The notes under the pieces were generated by a model, which worked only from the letters and a program-made list of their open reading frames with translations, was not told where the DNA came from and searched no databases. Made by a program: the position numbers and the translations under genes. From Flavicella marina (GTDB taxonomy: Bacteria > Bacteroidota > Bacteroidia > Flavobacteriales > Flavobacteriaceae): a stretch of DNA of 64,000 nucleotides. Of the stretch, positions 35,237 through 44,135 are shown piece after piece (the stretch's first letter is position 1; the number at the start of each line of letters is the position of its first letter). The stretch lies in assembly GCF_009193215.1 (NCBI RefSeq), contig NZ_VYVA01000003.1, forward strand, positions 310,001 through 374,000, given 5' to 3'.

Positions 35237-35923
35237 ATGGGCAACTGTCAGCAATGTATTATCAAAGAATTTAATTCACTAAGAGCGCTTTCAAATGAAG
35301 AATTGAAATGTGTGTCAAGTCATAAAAATGAGTTGAATTTCAAAAAGGGTGACGTTATTTTCAAAGAAGGAATGATGTTAAATGGTGTTTACTGCATTCG
35401 TGAGGGTAAGTGTAAGTTGACAAAATTAAGTCCGAATGGAAAAGAGCAGATTGTAAAGTTTATTAAAAACGGAGATATGTTAGGGTATCGTTCTGTTTTA
35501 GGAGAAGAGCCTGTTAATTTATCAGTGGTTGCTTTAGAAGATATGTCGGCTTGCTTTATTCCGAAAAAAGATATTTTCGATTCGATTCAGAAAAACAAAG
35601 ATTTTTCTAAAGATATGTTTAAAGTAGTGTGTCACGATTTAAAAGATGCAAACGCAACGATTGCTAATATGGCGCAGAAAACGGTTCGAGAGCGTCTGGC
35701 AGATACTTTGTTGTTTTTAGATGAGACATTCGGAGAAGACGAATTAGGTAATATCAATATCAAATTATCGCGTGAAGAAATAGCGAATGTTATTGGTACG
35801 GCTACGGAGTCTGCAATTCGTTTGTTATCTGATTTGAAGAAAGAAAATATTATTTCTTTGAGTGGGAAAAAAATAAAAATCGAAAACGCAACAGCTTTGA
35901 AAAAAATCGGAAATGGATTTTAA
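35237..35923 (+). CDS. Crp/Fnr family regulator, probable controller of the cco genes
   Basis: A 228-residue regulator. The ATG at 35237 is used because the in-frame ATG at 35201 lies in the promoter. A cyclic-nucleotide-like beta roll (about residues 20-140) is followed by a long helix and a winged HTH whose recognition helix TATESAIRLL keeps Glu and Arg at the FNR/CRP base-reading positions, as expected for TGA-N6-TCA. Cys4, Cys7 and Cys25 near the start might hold an iron-sulfur cluster, but the spacing differs from FNR. It is divergent from ccoI. Confidence 0.9.
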   Translation: MGNCQQCIIKEFNSLRALSNEELKCVSSHKNELNFKKGDVIFKEGMMLNGVYCIREGKCKLTKLSPNGKEQIVKFIKNGDMLGYRSVLGEEPVNLSVVALEDMSACFIPKKDIFDSIQKNKDFSKDMFKVVCHDLKDANATIANMAQKTVRERLADTLLFLDETFGEDELGNINIKLSREEIANVIGTATESAIRLLSDLKKENIISLSGKKIKIENATALKKIGNGF

Positions 35924-35942
35924 TTAGATAGATTTAAAATAA

Positions 35943-35972
35943 AAAAAACCTGCTAATATTAGCAGGTTTTTT
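35943..35972. terminator. bidirectional terminator between the Crp/Fnr gene and ppc
   Basis: A perfect 30-base palindrome centred on AACCTGCTAATATTAGCAGG with A- and T-runs at both ends. It serves two convergent genes. Confidence 0.9.
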
Positions 35973-35992
35973 TATTTGTGTTCAATTTACAA

Positions 35993-38584
35993 TTATGCAG
36001 AATTTCTACTTGCATTGGTGTTACCGAATAAAGATCGAGTAATGATTTTTTCAAAAGTCTCTAATCTTTCTTGGTCAGAAATGCCTTCTTTGTGCATGTT
36101 TTGAACTTCTTTTAAAGCATATTGTTGTAATGTTAATAATGGCAATACGATTGAGTCACGACATGCGATAGAAGCTTTTCCGTCAGGATAGTTTTCCATC
36201 AATTCTTTGTGACCTGTTAATTTTAGTAACAAACGCTTCGTTAATTCGTATTCATCATGAATCATATTCCAGAAAGGTCCGAACTCTTCATCTTTCGCCA
36301 TATAAGACGTCAATTCGAAGAACGATTTGCTCAATGACATTACACTGTTTTCTAATAAGGTTTTAAAGAAGTTAGAGTGGTTGTAAAAGTTCTGTACTTT
36401 GTCAAACTCTCCTGCATCTTCGTATTTCTTAAGTGCTGTACCTACACCATAGAAACCAGGTACGTTTTGTTTCAATTGAGACCAACTTCCCACAAAAGGA
36501 ATTGCTCTTAAGTCACCAAAATCTAATTGTGTTGACTTAGATCGTTTCGAAGGTCTTGAACCAATATTTGCTTTACCGTAATACTTTAATGTACTCATAC
36601 GTTCTAAATAAGGTATGAACATTGGGTGTTCTTTGAAGTCTACGTAAGCTTTGTAACTTGTTTCTGCTAAATCAACCATTACTTCACGGTCGTCATCTTG
36701 CATGGCACCGTTTTTAGGATCGTTAAAGATATCATTGATGATACCAGCTCCTAACATTTGTTCCATGTTGTATTGTGAAGAATCTAAGTTACCGAAATTA
36801 GAACTAATTGTTTGTCCTTGAATTGTTAATTGGATTTCTTGATTCTCAATATTAGGCCCTAAAGAAGCATAGAATTTAGAAGTTTTTCCACCACCACGTG
36901 CAGGAGGTCCTCCACGTCCGTCGAAGAAAATTACTTTAATTCCGAATTCTCTAGAAACTTTACTAAGTTCTTCTTTGGCTTTGTAAATTCCCCAGTTAGC
37001 CATTAAATACCCACCATCTTTAGTTCCGTCAGAGAAACCAAGCATGATGTTTTGTTTGTTGTTTCTTTTTTCAACGTGCGCGCGGTATTCAGGGTTGCTG
37101 TATAATTGACGCATTACTTGTGGTGCGATTTCTAAATCATCAATTGTTTCGAATAAAGGAGCGATGTCTACATGTAAACCGTCTTCAAAACCAGACAAGT
37201 TTAACATAGCAAAAGTTTCCATTACGTTCAAAGCAGTTTGGTTGTTACTAATAATGTAACGATTTGCTCCACGAGAACCATTTTCTTTTTGAATCGTACG
37301 AATAGCTTGCATAGAACTTAAGGTTCTTTGCGCCATTTCTTCGCTCAATTCATCTGGATTGATGTATCCTTTTACTTTCGCTAGTACTTCAATTTGTTCG
37401 TCTGGAGTTAATTCTAAATAATTCTCAGGGAATATAGTGTCTCCTTTTTCTTGCAATTCTTTTACGATGTTTGTGAAAACATTGTGGTGAACACGACTAT
37501 CTTGACGGATATCCATTGTTGCAAAATGATACCCAAATATTTTTACTTTATTGATAAATGTGTCAACTTCTTCTAAGAACAAACCATTGTATTGATCTTT
37601 GATTGTCTTTTTGATAGTCAACAATTTTTCTAGTAATGCTTCTTGAGAAATTTTGATAGGAGCATCTTCAGAAATACAACTGTCATACAAGCGAACTTCA
37701 ATATCGTGTATAATGTCGTAAACACCTTCAAAAGACAATCTTCTTTTGATTTCACGAGCATCACGGTAGTAATTTTTTAAGATAGTTTGACGTAACTTTC
37801 TAGCAACTTTCAATGTTGTTTCAGTAGTTACAAATGGGTTTCCATCTCTATCTCCACATGGCCAAAATCCTAAATTGATGATTTCATTGTCGATTGATTT
37901 CCCATCAAAAATTTGCGTCTGAATATAATCGTAAATTTTACTGATAGAATGGTAAAAAACATTTTCTAAGTACCAAATCAAACTAATAGCTTCGTCATAA
38001 GGAGTTGGCTTCGTTTGTGTAAAGAAAGTTGTTTTTCCTAATTGAGAAAGTAATTTTTTTATAAATGGTAAGTCTCCATTTTTGATAGCACCTTGTAAAT
38101 CTGTTAAGATCGTAAGTACCGTACCAGGGTAAAACTGAGTAGGGTGTGCTGTAAGAACTAAACGCGTTTTAAAATCTTCTAAAAATTTCTGTAAATCTTT
38201 TTTAACTCGTTTAGAAGTTGCTTCTTCTTTTATGTTACGTAAGGTACCAATACCATTCATGTTATTGACATCTGCAAAAGCAGAATCTTCAATAGCATCA
38301 AACAAAACTACTTGACGCTCGATGTATTGGATGAATTTGAATATTAAACTAATTCTCTCTTCTTCAGAACTCTCAGATTTGTAAGAATTGAAAAATCCTT
38401 CAACAATTTCAGTTGGTGTTTTTCCTTCGTTAAAACCTTCAACACAAGTTTCATTGAATAGAGGAAGTAATGTTCCCGTTTTACTTACCTCGTCAAAAGG
38501 TAAGGTCATAAAAACACTATTATATACTTGGTATTTGGCGAGAACGTTATTATTAAATCTTGATAATTTCGTGTGTTTCGACAT
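35993..38584 (-). CDS. ppc: phosphoenolpyruvate carboxylase
   Basis: An 863-residue enzyme that makes oxaloacetate from phosphoenolpyruvate and bicarbonate to refill the TCA cycle. I start it at the ATG at 38584 (MSKHTKLSRF); the frame extends to a TTG at 38605 that adds nothing conserved. Motifs are the catalytic-His loop LTAHPTQFYPG, FFDGRGGPPARGGGKT, and LGFSDGTKDGGYLMAN, a variant of the usual GYSDSGKDAG. Length is close to the E. coli enzyme. A terminator shared with the Crp/Fnr gene follows. Confidence 0.94.
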   Translation of the reverse strand: MSKHTKLSRFNNNVLAKYQVYNSVFMTLPFDEVSKTGTLLPLFNETCVEGFNEGKTPTEIVEGFFNSYKSESSEEERISLIFKFIQYIERQVVLFDAIEDSAFADVNNMNGIGTLRNIKEEATSKRVKKDLQKFLEDFKTRLVLTAHPTQFYPGTVLTILTDLQGAIKNGDLPFIKKLLSQLGKTTFFTQTKPTPYDEAISLIWYLENVFYHSISKIYDYIQTQIFDGKSIDNEIINLGFWPCGDRDGNPFVTTETTLKVARKLRQTILKNYYRDAREIKRRLSFEGVYDIIHDIEVRLYDSCISEDAPIKISQEALLEKLLTIKKTIKDQYNGLFLEEVDTFINKVKIFGYHFATMDIRQDSRVHHNVFTNIVKELQEKGDTIFPENYLELTPDEQIEVLAKVKGYINPDELSEEMAQRTLSSMQAIRTIQKENGSRGANRYIISNNQTALNVMETFAMLNLSGFEDGLHVDIAPLFETIDDLEIAPQVMRQLYSNPEYRAHVEKRNNKQNIMLGFSDGTKDGGYLMANWGIYKAKEELSKVSREFGIKVIFFDGRGGPPARGGGKTSKFYASLGPNIENQEIQLTIQGQTISSNFGNLDSSQYNMEQMLGAGIINDIFNDPKNGAMQDDDREVMVDLAETSYKAYVDFKEHPMFIPYLERMSTLKYYGKANIGSRPSKRSKSTQLDFGDLRAIPFVGSWSQLKQNVPGFYGVGTALKKYEDAGEFDKVQNFYNHSNFFKTLLENSVMSLSKSFFELTSYMAKDEEFGPFWNMIHDEYELTKRLLLKLTGHKELMENYPDGKASIACRDSIVLPLLTLQQYALKEVQNMHKEGISDQERLETFEKIITRSLFGNTNASRNSA

Positions 38585-38702
38585 AGTGGAATAATTTTCG
38601 TGCAAGATACAAAACGCTGTTTAAAAAATACTTTTTTATCTGATTTTTAAACAAAAATTAATGTTTTGAAAGAAAAAATAACAAGTCGTTAAAAGACAGG
38701 GA

Positions 38703-39278
38703 TTATCGTTCAAAAGAATGGATGTTTTTTGGGGTAATACAGTAGTCTAATGCAATGTCGTTTGAAGAGATGTCTTCTATTATGTCTTCGGGTTCGAAAA
38801 ATGAAAGTCCAATTTTTATGGCATTAGTTTCCGAAAGAAAATTGTCGTAAAACCCTTTACCATATCCAACGCGATTTCCTTGTTTGTCATATGCCAACAA
38901 GGGAACAAAAACTACATGTAGTTTGGAAATTGGAACCTCAATACCATCAATTGGTTCAGGGATTCCATATTTGTTCGTCTTCAATCTGGTATTCTCTGTT
39001 AACAAGTAGTTGGTTAGTGTGTTGTTTTCAAAATTTGATTTAGAAACGACTATTTCTTTGTTTTTGGCAAATAAGATGTTTAAGAAATGTTCTGTATTGA
39101 TTTCTTTTTGTTGCTCGATACTAAGAAAAAGATGAAAATATATTTTCTCTTCCGAAAGAATATCTTGTTTTAATTTTAAAAATTGATTGGCAATAGCAAT
39201 GCTTTGTTCTTCAATAGCAGCATCATTAAGGGATGCTCTTTTTATTTTGTACGCTTTTCGGGCTTCGGTCTTTAACAT
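38703..39278 (-). CDS. 5-formyltetrahydrofolate cyclo-ligase
   Basis: A 191-residue ATP-dependent enzyme that turns 5-formyl-THF into 5,10-methenyl-THF. The start LKTEARKAYKIKRASL and the C-terminal VPLLAYDKQGNRVGYGKGFYDNFL, with the Gly-rich GYGKGFYD motif, are diagnostic. Length is normal. It is divergent from uvrC, with 94 bases between the starts. Confidence 0.94.
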   Translation of the reverse strand: MLKTEARKAYKIKRASLNDAAIEEQSIAIANQFLKLKQDILSEEKIYFHLFLSIEQQKEINTEHFLNILFAKNKEIVVSKSNFENNTLTNYLLTENTRLKTNKYGIPEPIDGIEVPISKLHVVFVPLLAYDKQGNRVGYGKGFYDNFLSETNAIKIGLSFFEPEDIIEDISSNDIALDYCITPKNIHSFER

Positions 39279-39360
39279 GCTGTATTTTATAGATTGGCAA
39301 ATTAAAGAATAATAGGATTTCTTTTCAATAAAAATTTTAATTTCTTCATGTATTAATGGT

Positions 39361-39368
39361 TATTTTTG
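39361..39368 (+). promoter_or_regulatory. -7 box (TATTTTTG) of uvrC
   Basis: This fits TAnnTTTG and ends 4 bases before the uvrC ATG, so transcription would begin at or next to the start codon. Confidence 0.6.
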
Positions 39369-39372
39369 TGGG

Positions 39373-41166
39373 ATGACTGAGGCGTTAAAAATCCAACTCA
39401 AAACATTACCTAATTCTCCTGGGGTGTACCAATATTACGATAAAGATGATCAGTTGTTGTATATCGGTAAGGCCATCAATTTAAAAAAGCGAGTATCTTC
39501 TTATTTCAATAAAACACAAGAAAACGGAAAAACCAGAGTATTGGTTTCTAAAATACGAAGTGTCAAACATATTGTAGTAGCTACTGAGACAGATGCCCTG
39601 TTATTAGAGAATAACTTGATAAAAAAATATCAGCCTCGTTATAATGTGATGCTGAAAGACGATAAAACCTATCCTTGGATTTGTATTAAAAAAGAACGTT
39701 TTCCAAGAGTGTTTTTAACTCGTAGAGTAATTAAAGATGGTTCAGAATATTTCGGGCCTTATACAAGTGTAAAAACTGCAAAAGTATTGCTTGACTTGAT
39801 TCAAGAATTGTTTCAATTGCGCAGTTGTAACTTTGATTTGTCCAAAGAAAATGTTGCCACAAAAAAATACAAAGTCTGTTTGGACTACCATATAGGAAAC
39901 TGCAAAGGACCTTGTGAGGGGTTTCAAACTGAAAAAAATTACGATGAAAATATCAAAGCGATACGCAATATTGTCAAAGGTAATTTTAAATCTTCTTTGG
40001 ATAAGTTTAAAAAAATGATGCAATTGTTCTCTGAAAATTTAGAATTTGAAGAAGCGCAGAAAATCAAAGAAAAATTAGACTTGCTTGTGAATTATCAAGC
40101 AAGATCAACAGTGGTAAATCCAAGTATTAATAACGTTGATGTGTTTTCGATTATCTCAGATGAAAGTTTTGGGTATGTGAATTTTTTTAAGATTGCAAAC
40201 GGAGCTATCATCCAATCACATACAACAGAGATAAAGAAAAAATTGGACGAATCTGATAAAGAATTATTGGAATTGTCGATTGTAGAAATTCGACAACGAT
40301 TTAATTCGGTATCAAAAGAGATTTATGTTCCTTTTGAACTTGATTTGGGAAATGACATCAAAGTTACCGTGCCTAAATTAGGAGATAAAAAACGAATTGT
40401 TGAATTGTCTCAGCGAAATGCCAAATATTATAGACAAGAACGATTCAAGCAAATAAAAATTGTAGATCCAGATCGTCATGTCAAGCGGATCATGGCACAA
40501 ATGAAAAAAGATTTGCGACTGTCTGTTGAACCGAGGCATATCGAATGTTTTGATAATTCAAATATTCAAGGAACCAACCCAGTAGCAGCATGTGTTGTTT
40601 TTAAAAATGGGAAACCAAGCAAAAAAGATTACCGCCATTTTAATATTAAAACCGTAGAAGGCCCAGATGATTTTGCATCGATGGAAGAGGTGGTTTTTAG
40701 GAGGTACAAACGGTTGCTAGAAGAAGATGAACCCTTGCCACAGTTGATCGTTATTGATGGTGGAAAAGGACAATTATCCTCTGCATTGAAAAGTCTCGAT
40801 GTGTTGGGACTACGAGGGAAAATTGCAATTATCGGTATAGCAAAACGTCTGGAAGAAATTTATTATCCTGGGGATCCAATACCGATGTATCTCGATAAAA
40901 CTTCAGAAACCTTAAAGATTGTACAGTTCTTAAGAAATGAAGCACATAGGTTTGGAATTACACATCATAGAAATAAAAGAAGTAAAGGGGCAATTCAATC
41001 AGAACTAGAGCAGATTCCAGGCATAGGTAAACAAACCGTTGAGATCTTGTTGCAGTATTTTAAAAGTGTAAAAAGAGTAAAAGAAGCTAGTTTGGAAAAT
41101 TTATCCAATGTAGTGGGGCCAGCAAAAGCTAAAAAAATCTTGGATGAATTATCTTCAAATAAATAA
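39373..41166 (+). CDS. uvrC: excinuclease ABC subunit C
   Basis: A 597-residue nucleotide excision repair nuclease. The order is GIY-YIG domain (PGVYQYYDKDDQLLYIGKAI, residues 14-33), a Cys-rich stretch (CLDYHIGNCKGPC), a UVR helix pair, the RNase H-like nuclease (HIECFDNSNIQGTNPVAACV) and two helix-hairpin-helix motifs at the end (QIPGIGKQTVEILL). Length is standard. The ATG is 4 bases after the -7 box, implying a leaderless mRNA. The patatin gene follows with its own promoter. Confidence 0.96.
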   Translation: MTEALKIQLKTLPNSPGVYQYYDKDDQLLYIGKAINLKKRVSSYFNKTQENGKTRVLVSKIRSVKHIVVATETDALLLENNLIKKYQPRYNVMLKDDKTYPWICIKKERFPRVFLTRRVIKDGSEYFGPYTSVKTAKVLLDLIQELFQLRSCNFDLSKENVATKKYKVCLDYHIGNCKGPCEGFQTEKNYDENIKAIRNIVKGNFKSSLDKFKKMMQLFSENLEFEEAQKIKEKLDLLVNYQARSTVVNPSINNVDVFSIISDESFGYVNFFKIANGAIIQSHTTEIKKKLDESDKELLELSIVEIRQRFNSVSKEIYVPFELDLGNDIKVTVPKLGDKKRIVELSQRNAKYYRQERFKQIKIVDPDRHVKRIMAQMKKDLRLSVEPRHIECFDNSNIQGTNPVAACVVFKNGKPSKKDYRHFNIKTVEGPDDFASMEEVVFRRYKRLLEEDEPLPQLIVIDGGKGQLSSALKSLDVLGLRGKIAIIGIAKRLEEIYYPGDPIPMYLDKTSETLKIVQFLRNEAHRFGITHHRNKRSKGAIQSELEQIPGIGKQTVEILLQYFKSVKRVKEASLENLSNVVGPAKAKKILDELSSNK

Positions 41167-41198
41167 ACCTGAGATAAACGCCGAAACTAGAAGTTCAT

Positions 41199-41206
41199 TA
41201 TCTTTG
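41199..41206 (+). promoter_or_regulatory. -7 box (TATCTTTG) of the patatin gene
   Basis: A TAnnTTTG match 15 bases before the ATG at 41222; it supports that start over the earlier one at 41144. Confidence 0.6.
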
Positions 41207-41221
41207 GGTAAAAGTAAGACT

Positions 41222-43438
41222 ATGAACATAAGACCGTTACTACTTTTTATTATTTTATCGATAAATAGTGTTTTTTCTCAAGAAGCTAAAGACCAACAAG
41301 TACCTAAAGTTGGATTGGTGTTGAGTGGAGGTGGAGCAAAGGGATTTGCCCATATCGGTGTGTTAAAAGTGATAGAGCAAACAGGTGTAAAAATCGATTA
41401 TATTGCAGGAACCAGTATGGGAGCAGTAGTAGGTGGGTTGTATGCTTCTGGCTATTCTTCGAGAGAAATCGACTCTATTATCAACTCCTATAACTTTATG
41501 AATCTTCTTCAAGATGTAGTTCCGAGAAGTGAAACCGCTTTTTTTGAAAAAGAACATGGAGAAAAGCATTTGATCAGTTTTCCGATAACAGAAAATAAAA
41601 AAATCAATCTGCCAAAAGCTATCGCGAAAGGGCAATCGGTATATAATGAGATGAATGCTCTTTTTGAACATGTGCACACGGTTACAGATTTTAGTGAATT
41701 ACCAATACCATTCTTTTGTATGGCTACAGATATTGAAACAGGTGAGTCTGTTGTATTTGATAAAGGCCATCTGCCAGAAGCAATTCGAGCAAGTGCCTCT
41801 TTACCAACGTTACTAGAGCCTTTTGAAGTTGATGGAAGAACTTATCTAGATGGAGGTGTGATGAATAATTTCCCTGTTGATGAAATGAAAGCGAAAGGTG
41901 CAACTATTATAATAGGTGTGGATGTTCAGGGGAAATTAGAAAAAAAAGAAAATATTAAGTCGGTATTAGGAGTCTTGAATCAAATCATAGATTTTCAGAT
42001 GTATGCCAAAGATGATGAGAAGGTTCAAGAACTAACAGTACATATTAAACCGAATACTAAAGATTTTTCAATGACTACTTTCGATAGATCCGTTGAGATC
42101 ATCACAGAAGGGGAAATAGCTGCTGATGCACATAGAAAAGTATTAGATAGTATTGCTGTTTTACAACGAAAATTGAAGATTGATCAAAATCCCAAAATAG
42201 TAAAAGAACGTAAAAAACGAAAAGTTACCCAGATTTCTATCAACGAATTAAAACATTATTCCGGTGCATATATAAGAGGAAAAATGGATCTCGAATTTGG
42301 AGACTCTATTTCTTTTGCTGATTTAAACAAAAAAATAGACCGTTTGTCGACGGGAAATGATTTTCAGATGATTAAGTATAAATTTCATGAAATTAACGAT
42401 GAAGAGAGTGAACTGGAATTGGATGTTAAAGAGAATAAAATTTTGTCATTTGCAAGGTTAGGGTTGCATTATGATCCTTTGTATAAATCTAGTTTGTTAT
42501 TGAATTTCACCACAAAACATATGCTGATTAAGAATGATATTTTCTCAGTTGATTTTGTCGTGGGAGATAATATCAGGGCAAATCTTAACTATTTTGTAAA
42601 TAATGGTATTTATACGAGTTATGGATTAAGTTCTCGGTTTAATACTTTAAATACAAACGTGAAATTTCAAGGAAGTCAAGTCAATCAAATCACAAAAAAT
42701 TATCTAGACTTTACAAATTTGGCTTACATTCAAACTACTTTCAATAGAAAGTTTGCAGTAGGTTTGGGGTTAGAACATAAGTTGTGGGATGTTTCAACTA
42801 GGGCTTTTACAAATGAAAATGGAACTAATGAAAAGTTTTATTTTGAAAAAAGTAATTATTTCAATTCATTAGCCTACATCAAACTAGATTCTTACGATAA
42901 AAAGACATTTCCTAAAAATGGGTATTATGTGAATGGAGAAGTAAAATATTATATGGCTTCGACGGATTTTAATAATAACTTTTCTCCGTTTTGTCAGTTG
43001 AAGTTAAAACTATCTGCCGTTAAAACGGTGATTAATAAGTTTACATTTCATTTTACAGCTGAAGGAGGGACTACTTTTGAATCAAATACTTCGAATCAAT
43101 TTTTATATGCCCTTGGAGGGTATGGCGAAAATATGATTAACAATCATATTCCTTTTTTTGGGTATAGATATGAAGACAATGTAAATCATTCTTATTTGAA
43201 AGGTATGTTTGAAGTGAGATATGAAATACATAAAAAGCATAATATTGCGTTTATTTCGAACTATGGAAAGACAGATTTAGACATATTTAATGGTGGTCAA
43301 GTCTTTCAAGATGTATTATCAGGTTATGCTTTTGTGTATGGTTATGATTCGTTTTTAGGCCCTGTAAAGCTTGTAAGGGACTGGAGTCCAGATGTTAGTG
43401 TGTCTAATTGGTATCTGAGTGTTGGACTCTGGTTTTAG
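41222..43438 (+). CDS. patatin-like phospholipase with C-terminal outer-membrane barrel
   Basis: A 738-residue protein. The frame extends to 41144 inside uvrC, but the ATG at 41222 gives a signal peptide (ILSINSVFSQ, cut near residue 20) and follows a -7 box. The patatin domain has GGGAKG (36-41), the nucleophile elbow GTSMG with Ser65, and Asp210 in DGG, so the Ser-Asp dyad is complete. A POTRA-like segment (about 345-410) and a BamA-type barrel follow, ending in Phe. This is the layout of self-exported patatins such as PlpD. Confidence 0.93.
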   Translation: MNIRPLLLFIILSINSVFSQEAKDQQVPKVGLVLSGGGAKGFAHIGVLKVIEQTGVKIDYIAGTSMGAVVGGLYASGYSSREIDSIINSYNFMNLLQDVVPRSETAFFEKEHGEKHLISFPITENKKINLPKAIAKGQSVYNEMNALFEHVHTVTDFSELPIPFFCMATDIETGESVVFDKGHLPEAIRASASLPTLLEPFEVDGRTYLDGGVMNNFPVDEMKAKGATIIIGVDVQGKLEKKENIKSVLGVLNQIIDFQMYAKDDEKVQELTVHIKPNTKDFSMTTFDRSVEIITEGEIAADAHRKVLDSIAVLQRKLKIDQNPKIVKERKKRKVTQISINELKHYSGAYIRGKMDLEFGDSISFADLNKKIDRLSTGNDFQMIKYKFHEINDEESELELDVKENKILSFARLGLHYDPLYKSSLLLNFTTKHMLIKNDIFSVDFVVGDNIRANLNYFVNNGIYTSYGLSSRFNTLNTNVKFQGSQVNQITKNYLDFTNLAYIQTTFNRKFAVGLGLEHKLWDVSTRAFTNENGTNEKFYFEKSNYFNSLAYIKLDSYDKKTFPKNGYYVNGEVKYYMASTDFNNNFSPFCQLKLKLSAVKTVINKFTFHFTAEGGTTFESNTSNQFLYALGGYGENMINNHIPFFGYRYEDNVNHSYLKGMFEVRYEIHKKHNIAFISNYGKTDLDIFNGGQVFQDVLSGYAFVYGYDSFLGPVKLVRDWSPDVSVSNWYLSVGLWF

Positions 43439-43470
43439 CTCCAATGTTAAATTTTAGCTCCAATGTTAAA
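43433..43470. repeat. 19-bp tandem duplication across the patatin stop codon
   Basis: TTTTAGCTCCAATGTTAAA occurs twice back to back (43433-43451 and 43452-43470). The first copy includes the stop codon of the patatin gene, so the protein end is unaffected. Confidence 0.9.
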
Positions 43471-43510
43471 TTAATGTTATGTAATTGTGTTTTTAATGTA
43501 AATGTTTTTA

Positions 43511-43518
43511 TATATTTG
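43511..43518 (+). promoter_or_regulatory. -7 box (TATATTTG) of the small exported protein gene
   Basis: A TAnnTTTG match with a TTG at 43485-43487 (23-base spacer); the ATG follows 42 bases later. Confidence 0.55.
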
Positions 43519-43560
43519 TTGTATAGAAACAAAGTATTAACAACATCAAAGATATATATT

Positions 43561-43929
43561 ATGAAAAAGTTACTTATGACAGCGTTATTATTTACGTCAC
43601 TTGTTTTATCAGCTCAAAATGTTGTTGCAACCGAGACTCCAAAGCCAGTATATGAAGTTGAAGATGGATTAGTGAAGGTTACAAACTTTTATGAGACAGG
43701 TGAAATAAGAGAACAAGGATTTTACGACGCAGAAAAAAAATTAACTGGCGAATGGGTTCAGTTTGATAAAAACGGAAAGAAAACTATTGTTGCTAATTAT
43801 TACAAAGGGGCAAAGGTAGGAAAGTGGTTAGTATGGCAAGGAGACAAGCTTTTACAATTAGATTATGAGCAATCAAGGATTGCAAATGTTAGTGAGTGGA
43901 AAGACACGAGTACTCTAGCAGATAATTAA
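43561..43929 (+). CDS. exported YwqK/MORN-like repeat protein, unknown function
   Basis: A 122-residue secreted or periplasmic protein. The long open frame from 43408 is mostly noncoding; the ATG at 43561 gives a signal peptide (LLMTALLFTSLVLSAQ) and follows a -7 box. The mature part has about three repeats of the pattern 'tGeirEqGfYd..kltGeWvqfdknGkk', like YwqK and MORN repeats. Such proteins are often labelled as antitoxins or as a nucleotide adenylyltransferase without evidence. It ends before a strong terminator. Confidence 0.75.
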   Translation: MKKLLMTALLFTSLVLSAQNVVATETPKPVYEVEDGLVKVTNFYETGEIREQGFYDAEKKLTGEWVQFDKNGKKTIVANYYKGAKVGKWLVWQGDKLLQLDYEQSRIANVSEWKDTSTLADN

Positions 43930-43962
43930 GATCGTTGTATTAACTTTTTGTTAGCAAACCAG

Positions 43963-44004
43963 AACGCATTAAATGTATTGTTTACATTTAATGCGTTTTT
44001 TTTA
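43963..44004 (+). terminator. intrinsic terminator after the YwqK-like gene
   Basis: AACGCATTAAATGTA pairs perfectly over 15 bp with TACATTTAATGCGTT, with a 5-base loop and a T-run. Confidence 0.92.
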
Positions 44005-44097
44005 TTACCTTTGTTTCGGTAAGATTGATAGAGACAAAGAAGGGGAAAATGAAGAGCAATATGTCTTTAATCTACTTTCTTTTCATTGATTAAATTG

Positions 44098-44105
44098 TAT
44101 TTTTG
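44098..44105 (+). promoter_or_regulatory. -7 box (TATTTTTG) of the aminotransferase-galE operon
   Basis: A TAnnTTTG match 30 bases before the ATG at 44136. Confidence 0.6.
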
Positions 44106-44135
44106 TCAGGTTAATAAATCTAAAAATATCTTCAA

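Noticed and set aside
43408-43560. Long N-terminal extension of the YwqK-like protein from a TTG
   Set aside because: It covers the tandem repeat and the promoter region, and places the clear signal peptide in the middle of the protein.
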